Assembly (NCBI GenBank): GCA_016215645.1 | Contig: JACRIX010000027.1 | Span: forward strand, 1-64,000 | Length of the DNA stretch: 64,000 nucleotides | DNA from: Rhodocyclales bacterium | GTDB lineage: Bacteria; Pseudomonadota; Gammaproteobacteria; Burkholderiales; Rhodocyclaceae | Direction of reading: 5' to 3' | Shown here: in pieces, positions 58,878 through 64,000 of the stretch | Layout of the letters: every line of letters starts with the position of its first letter | How positions within the stretch are numbered: the stretch's first letter is position 1 | Notes under the pieces: model-generated | What the model was told of the DNA's origin: nothing | What the model saw: only the letters and a program-made list of their open reading frames with translations | Databases searched by the model: none | Translations under genes and position numbers: made by a program

Positions 58878-60356
58878 ATGGCGCGAAACCGGCGGCTTGG
58901 AATGACAATCGTGTTGTCGTGGCTCACCATTTCGATCGGGCCGTCGATCAGCCTGGCCGGCGAGCAGGGGGAACGCGCGCTGGCCGCTGTCAATGCCATG
59001 ATCGCCGCAGGCGAAGTGCGCAAGGATGCGACGATCAAGGTGGCCTTCAAGTCCGGCAACATCGCGGCGCTGCTGGGTCCGGCGTTGGAGTTGCAGAAGG
59101 AGTGGGAACAACGTACCGGGGTGATGATTACGGCGCGGGTCATTCCGCAGCAGCCAGCCCTGCTGAATCTCAAGGCCAATCCCGACATCGATCTCACCGT
59201 GGCCCGCACCCATGAATTTCCCGATCTGCTGGAACAGGGCCTGGTCGAGGATCTCACGCCTTTGGCCAAACAGTTCGGATTCACGATTGATGGCAGGCCG
59301 CCACAGGGGTTCATTCGACCGCGTTTGCAAGGCTATGTCGGCGACAGGCTGGCAGCCATTCCGGCCGATGGCGATGTCATGTTGCTGTACCTGCGCCTTG
59401 ACATGCTGGAAAGCCCGGTGGAGAAAGCGGCGTTCCGCAAGGTGCACGGGCGTGAATTGGCGATTCCCACCACCTGGCAGGAATATGAGCAGCTGATCCA
59501 GTTTTTCCATCGGCCGCAGCAGGGGATGTACGGTTCGGCCGAGCAACGCGAACGTGAAAGCGCCTGGATGCTGTGGATGCCGCGTTATTTGAGCCAGGGC
59601 TATCCTCAGCGCAAACTGTTCGACGACAAGCTGATGCCGCTGATCGATTCTCCGGCCGGCATCGCGGCCACCGAAAGCTATGTCCGTACCGTGCGCTATT
59701 CGCCTCCCGACATTCTTGGCGAGGGCAAGGATTACAGCTATACCTTGCCGCTGTTCATGCAGGGCAAGGTGTTCTCGACAATATTTACCGTCGCCGGCGC
59801 CAAGCTCCTGAACACCGCAGCGTCGCCGGTACGCGGCAAGTTCATCGCGGTGCCGGTTCCGGGGACCCGGGTAGGCAAGCGACTGGTGCGGCGCAACCTG
59901 CCGATCTACGGCAACAATCTGGTCGTATCCACCAAGGGCACCCAGCGCAAGCTCGCCTTTCTGTTCACGATGTGGCTGACCGATCCCGACACCTCCTTGC
60001 GCACCGTTGGCGTCAAGGGCGGATTTACCGATCCCTTCCGCTGGAGTCACCTCAATGACGCTCGCATCAAGGAGCTGTACACCGCCGATGCGCTCGCGGT
60101 GTTCGCCAGGGAATGGGATATCGCCGTTTTGCCGGGGACCGGCCTCCCCGGCGATGGCGATTACCTCGATGCGCTCAACCAGCAGCTCTGGCTTGCCGCC
60201 AGCGGCAAGCAAAGCGCCGCTGAAGCGATGCGGCGCACCGCCCTGGAGTGGGACAGGATCACGCAGCGGAATGGTCGTGAGAAGTTGCTGCCGTGGCTGA
60301 AGATTTTCAACGCTGGCCTCGTCAACAGCGATGCGGCCCCTGCCGTCGCGAAATAG
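58878..60356 (+). CDS. Extracellular solute-binding protein (family 1-like)
   Basis: Signal peptide; ATIKVAFKSGNIAALLGPALELQKEWEQRTGVMITARVIPQQPAL; no adjacent permease or ATPase. Confidence 0.8.
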   Translation: MARNRRLGMTIVLSWLTISIGPSISLAGEQGERALAAVNAMIAAGEVRKDATIKVAFKSGNIAALLGPALELQKEWEQRTGVMITARVIPQQPALLNLKANPDIDLTVARTHEFPDLLEQGLVEDLTPLAKQFGFTIDGRPPQGFIRPRLQGYVGDRLAAIPADGDVMLLYLRLDMLESPVEKAAFRKVHGRELAIPTTWQEYEQLIQFFHRPQQGMYGSAEQRERESAWMLWMPRYLSQGYPQRKLFDDKLMPLIDSPAGIAATESYVRTVRYSPPDILGEGKDYSYTLPLFMQGKVFSTIFTVAGAKLLNTAASPVRGKFIAVPVPGTRVGKRLVRRNLPIYGNNLVVSTKGTQRKLAFLFTMWLTDPDTSLRTVGVKGGFTDPFRWSHLNDARIKELYTADALAVFAREWDIAVLPGTGLPGDGDYLDALNQQLWLAASGKQSAAEAMRRTALEWDRITQRNGREKLLPWLKIFNAGLVNSDAAPAVAK

Positions 60357-60361
60357 ATGCA

Positions 60362-62938
60362 ATGAAGCTTCCGGGGCGCTTCGGTCTCCTCCAGCAATTG
60401 CTGGTCGGCTTTGCCGGCGCCGGCGTGCTGGTCTTGATCCTGCTTTTCGCCGGCAACCGGATGCTCGAACGTTCATCGGAACGTCTGGTCGATACCCTTG
60501 AGCGCCATGTTCGACCGCTGGCTCGTCTCCATGGCTTGCAGGCGAGAGTGGGCAACCTGCGCAACATGGAACTGGAACTGGGTCATCTCGAAGACGTTTT
60601 TGCCCTGCAATCGCAGATCACTCGCTTGCGCAGCGAGATCGGTACCCTTGAGCGCGAGATCGGTGCTTTTTCAATGGTCCTCGGCAGGCAGTCACCAAAC
60701 GAAGCGCAGCGCCTCGCCGGACATTGGCGCGACTATCGTTCCCGGCTGGAGCAGCAGGCCAGGCTGGCGGCGGAAATGGATCTCGCCGGCGTGCGCGGCG
60801 TTACCGCCGGCGGTTCGCACATCTCCTACCTCTCCATCCAGGCCTTGCTTACCGAGGTGGCCGAGCAAACCGAAGCGGCGGCCGATGGCGCCTACCTGAA
60901 GGCGACCCAGGAACAGCAGGCCCAGCGCAAGGATTTCCTTTGGCTGGTTCTGCTCGGCGGCATGGTCATCTTCATCGGACTCGCCTATTCCGGACAGACC
61001 GTCGTCAGGCGCGTCGGCATCCTGCACGAACACGCGCAGAAGCTTGCGGCGGGGGAAGAGAGCGGCAACATCGTGATTGCCCGGCACGACGAGATCGGCG
61101 ATCTTGCCGAGGCTTTCGGCACCATGCGCCAGCAGGTGCTGACCCGCGAAGCGGCGTTGCGCGCCTCGCAGGTCGAACTCGAGCAGCGCGTGCAGGAACG
61201 CACGGCCGACCTCAAGAGTGCGAACCGTCGCCTGGTGCGCTTTTCGCAGATCGTCGAACAGAATCCCGTAGGCATCCTGATTGCACGTATCGGCGGCACC
61301 GTCGAGTTCGTCAATCCGGCGTTTTCCCGGATCACCGGGCGCCTACCCGACGACCTGATCGAGCAGCCGCTGATCGAGGTAATGCGCACCGCGGATCCGC
61401 TTGATGCCGACAACGCCATGCGCGTTGCCACGGCCGGTGGCATCTGGGAAATCGAGCAGCCCAGCCGCCGCGGCGACAGCGCCTACTGGGAACGCTTGCG
61501 CCTGGGGTCGGTGCACGACGAAAAAGGGCGCCCGACCCATTTGCTGCTGTCCTGCGAAGACATCACCGAGCAGCGCACGCAGATGGAAAAAATCACCTAC
61601 CAGGCGCACTACGACCTGCTCACCGGACTGCCCAATCGTGTTCTGGCCAACGACCGTCTGATCCAGGCGGTCAGTCGTGCCCGGCGCGACGGAGGCAAGG
61701 TCGGCGCCATGTACCTGGACCTCGATAATTTCAAGGAGGTGAACGACACGCTGGGTCATGCCGTGGGCGATGCCCTGCTGCGCCAGGTGGCGCAGCGCCT
61801 GATTGCCGCCGTACGGGGCGAGGATGTGGTCGCGCGCCTGGGTGGTGATGAGTTCCTGATTGTTGCCGGAGGCCTGGTCCATGGCGACGAGGCAGCTGCC
61901 GTGGCGGAGAAGGTGATTGCCGCCTTCACCGAGCCCTTCATCCTTGACGAGCGCGAGCTGACGACGTCGCCCAGCATCGGCATTGCTATCTATCCGGATG
62001 ACGGTAGCGAGCCCATGGTCCTGTTGCGTAACGCCGACCTGGCGATGTATGAAGCCAAGGACTCCGGGCGCAACATGTACCGCTTTTACAACCGTTCGAT
62101 TCACGACCTGTCGCTGCAACGCCTGGAAATCGGCCGCTGTCTGCGCGGCGCCCTGGAGCGCCAGGAACTGCATGTGGTGTATCACCCGCTGGTTCGGGCC
62201 GACAGCGGCTGCATCATCGGTGCCGAAGCCCTGTTGCGCTGGAATAGCCCGGAGCTGGGCGAAGTCCAGCCGTCGACCTTCATCCCGGTCGCCGAGCAGA
62301 ACGGTCTGATCGTAGACCTCGGGCGTTGGGTGCTGCGCGAGGCCTGCGCCACGCTGGCGCGTTGGCGTTTGCAACAGGATTCGTTTGTCATGGCGGTGAA
62401 TGTCTCGCCGCGGCAGTTTCGCACCAGCGGCTTCGTCGCCATGGTCCGCGACTGCCTCACCGAGTTCAACGTGCCGCCGCAGCAACTGGAGATCGAGATC
62501 ACCGAAGGTCTGTTGCTGCGCAACCAGGGCGAGGTGCGCGCCATCCTTGAAGAATTGCATGCACTGGGGGTACGCCTGTCGATGGACGACTTTGGCACCG
62601 GCTACTCGTCGCTCAGCTACCTGCGCGAGTTCCCGTTCCATACGGTGAAGATCGACCGCAGTTTCATCAACGACGTTTCCGAGGATCGCAGCGACCGCGC
62701 CCTGGTCATCGCCGCCGTGCGCATGGCCCAGGCGCTTGGCCTGCAGATCATCGCCGAGGGTGTCGAGACCGACGAGCAGTGGTCATTCCTGATGGCGCAG
62801 GATTGCGACATCCTGCAGGGCTTCCGCTTCGGCATGCCGGTGACGGAAAGCAACTTCGGCAAGACCTGGGTCAATGCAAGGGTATCGAGGCCCGAGAGCG
62901 ATCAGACGGCGCGCGACTTGCCCTTCATCCCCGTCTGA
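60362..62938 (+). CDS. Membrane HAMP-PAS-GGDEF-EAL protein
   Basis: TM/HAMP region; PAS; VARLGGDEFLIV; IIGAEALLRWN, DDFGTGYSSLSYLREFPFHTVKIDRSFI. Confidence 0.93.
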   Translation: MKLPGRFGLLQQLLVGFAGAGVLVLILLFAGNRMLERSSERLVDTLERHVRPLARLHGLQARVGNLRNMELELGHLEDVFALQSQITRLRSEIGTLEREIGAFSMVLGRQSPNEAQRLAGHWRDYRSRLEQQARLAAEMDLAGVRGVTAGGSHISYLSIQALLTEVAEQTEAAADGAYLKATQEQQAQRKDFLWLVLLGGMVIFIGLAYSGQTVVRRVGILHEHAQKLAAGEESGNIVIARHDEIGDLAEAFGTMRQQVLTREAALRASQVELEQRVQERTADLKSANRRLVRFSQIVEQNPVGILIARIGGTVEFVNPAFSRITGRLPDDLIEQPLIEVMRTADPLDADNAMRVATAGGIWEIEQPSRRGDSAYWERLRLGSVHDEKGRPTHLLLSCEDITEQRTQMEKITYQAHYDLLTGLPNRVLANDRLIQAVSRARRDGGKVGAMYLDLDNFKEVNDTLGHAVGDALLRQVAQRLIAAVRGEDVVARLGGDEFLIVAGGLVHGDEAAAVAEKVIAAFTEPFILDERELTTSPSIGIAIYPDDGSEPMVLLRNADLAMYEAKDSGRNMYRFYNRSIHDLSLQRLEIGRCLRGALERQELHVVYHPLVRADSGCIIGAEALLRWNSPELGEVQPSTFIPVAEQNGLIVDLGRWVLREACATLARWRLQQDSFVMAVNVSPRQFRTSGFVAMVRDCLTEFNVPPQQLEIEITEGLLLRNQGEVRAILEELHALGVRLSMDDFGTGYSSLSYLREFPFHTVKIDRSFINDVSEDRSDRALVIAAVRMAQALGLQIIAEGVETDEQWSFLMAQDCDILQGFRFGMPVTESNFGKTWVNARVSRPESDQTARDLPFIPV

Positions 62939-62974
62939 CGGCGGGACCGAACGCCGTCGCGTCAGCGCCGACTA

Positions 62975-63406
62975 TCAGCCGCGCGTATTCGACGGCGGCG
63001 GGAACTCGGCGAGGTCGACGCGCGGCGCCGGCTTCCAGCCCTTCTTGCGGTGCTCGGCGACCACATTGGTGAAAATGCCGCCGCGGACGTAGAAGCGCGC
63101 GGTCAGGCGCATGAATCGCGGCTTCACGGTTTGCGCCAGGTCATCGAGGATGCGGTTGGTGACGTCCTCGTGGAAGTGGCCTTCGTCGCGGAAGCTCCAG
63201 ATGTAGAGCTTGAGGCTTTTCAGCTCGATGCAGAGCGTGTCGGCAACATAATCCAGCGTCAGCACGGCGAAATCCGGCTGCCCGGTCTTGGGGCAGAGAC
63301 AAGTGAATTCCGGGATTTCCATGTGGATCTGGTAATCCCGCTGCGGCGCCGGATTGGCAAAGGTTTCCAGCGTCTTGGCGCGGGCTTCTTGGGCGGGTTT
63401 CGGCAT
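62975..63406 (-). CDS. queF: NADPH-dependent 7-cyano-7-deazaguanine reductase QueF
   Basis: [63 protein letters not shown]. Confidence 0.94.
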   Translation of the reverse strand: MPKPAQEARAKTLETFANPAPQRDYQIHMEIPEFTCLCPKTGQPDFAVLTLDYVADTLCIELKSLKLYIWSFRDEGHFHEDVTNRILDDLAQTVKPRFMRLTARFYVRGGIFTNVVAEHRKKGWKPAPRVDLAEFPPPSNTRG

Positions 63407-63496
63407 GCTCCGGGACCACGGTATGGGGGGCGGGACAGATTATAATGGCGCGCCTGCCAAGCGGCATTTTCGTCTTCATTCTCAGGTCCTTCCCAC

Positions 63497-64000
63497 GTGC
63501 GTCTTACCAAGCTGAAACTTGCCGGCTTCAAGTCCTTTGTCGAGCCGACCACCGTGCTGTTTCCTGGCCAGCTGGCGGGTGTCGTCGGCCCCAACGGCTG
63601 CGGCAAGTCGAACATCATCGACGCGGTGCGCTGGGTGCTGGGTGAATCAAAGGCCTCGGAGCTGCGTGGCGAGTCGATCCAGGACGTGATCTTCAAGGGC
63701 TCGGGCAATCGCAAGGAAGTCAGCCGTGCCAGCGTCGAGCTGTTCTTCGACAATGCCGATGGTCGTGCCGCCGGCCAGTGGAGTCAGTACGCCGAGATCA
63801 CGGTCAAGCGCGTGCTCGATCGCGAAGGCAATTCCAGCTACTACATCAACAACCTGCACGTGCGGCGTCGCGACGTGATCGATCTTTTCCTGGGTACTGG
63901 CCTCGGGCCCCGAGCCTACGCCATCATCGGCCAGGGCATGATTTCGCGCATCGTCGAGGCCAAGCCCGAAGAGTTGCGCTTCTTCCTCGAAGAAGCCGCC
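63497..64000 (+). CDS. smc: Chromosome segregation protein SMC, N-terminal part (GTG start; runs off the window)
   Basis: [69 protein letters not shown]. Confidence 0.95.
   Translation, partial: MRLTKLKLAGFKSFVEPTTVLFPGQLAGVVGPNGCGKSNIIDAVRWVLGESKASELRGESIQDVIFKGSGNRKEVSRASVELFFDNADGRAAGQWSQYAEITVKRVLDREGNSSYYINNLHVRRRDVIDLFLGTGLGPRAYAIIGQGMISRIVEAKPEELRFFLEEAA

Overview
This is a 64 kb, high-GC, gene-dense chromosomal segment that looks betaproteobacterial, perhaps Rhodocyclales-like (inferred from gene content; no search was run). I saw no rRNA, tRNA, CRISPR array or prophage.

Main content, left to right:
- uvrB with a single in-frame TAA.
- A minus-strand operon pqiA-pqiB-pqiC-(LolA-like)-(RND exporter with C-terminal cNMP-binding domain). 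A 264-bp MITE-like element sits exactly at its 5' end.
- LMW-PTP, rne, rluC, a gph-like gene, a Rieske protein, an S49 peptidase, and ppk/ppx.
- A Mla-type ABC lipid transport operon followed by acyl-CoA ligase, penicillin-acylase-family and enoyl-CoA hydratase genes.
- A hybrid histidine kinase translationally coupled to an ACP-FAAL-PlsC fusion.
- A livGFKHM operon.
- A type IV minor-pilin/PilY1 operon with a TonB-like last gene.
- A divergent TonB receptor/YfiR/CHASE8-like histidine kinase/LuxR-type regulator operon.
- dsbB/dsbA, a LysR regulator, an HpaI-type aldolase, gabD and LysE.
- An orphan solute-binding protein with a GGDEF-EAL sensor, then queF and the 5' end of smc.

Best candidates for something new:
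1. The MITE that replaced the start codon of pqiA.
2. The five-gene pqiABC-LolA-RND/cNMP operon with a 4-bp overlap at every junction.
3. The kinase-coupled ACP-FAAL-acyltransferase.
4. The TonB receptor/YfiR/CHASE8-kinase circuit.
5. The uvrB nonsense codon.
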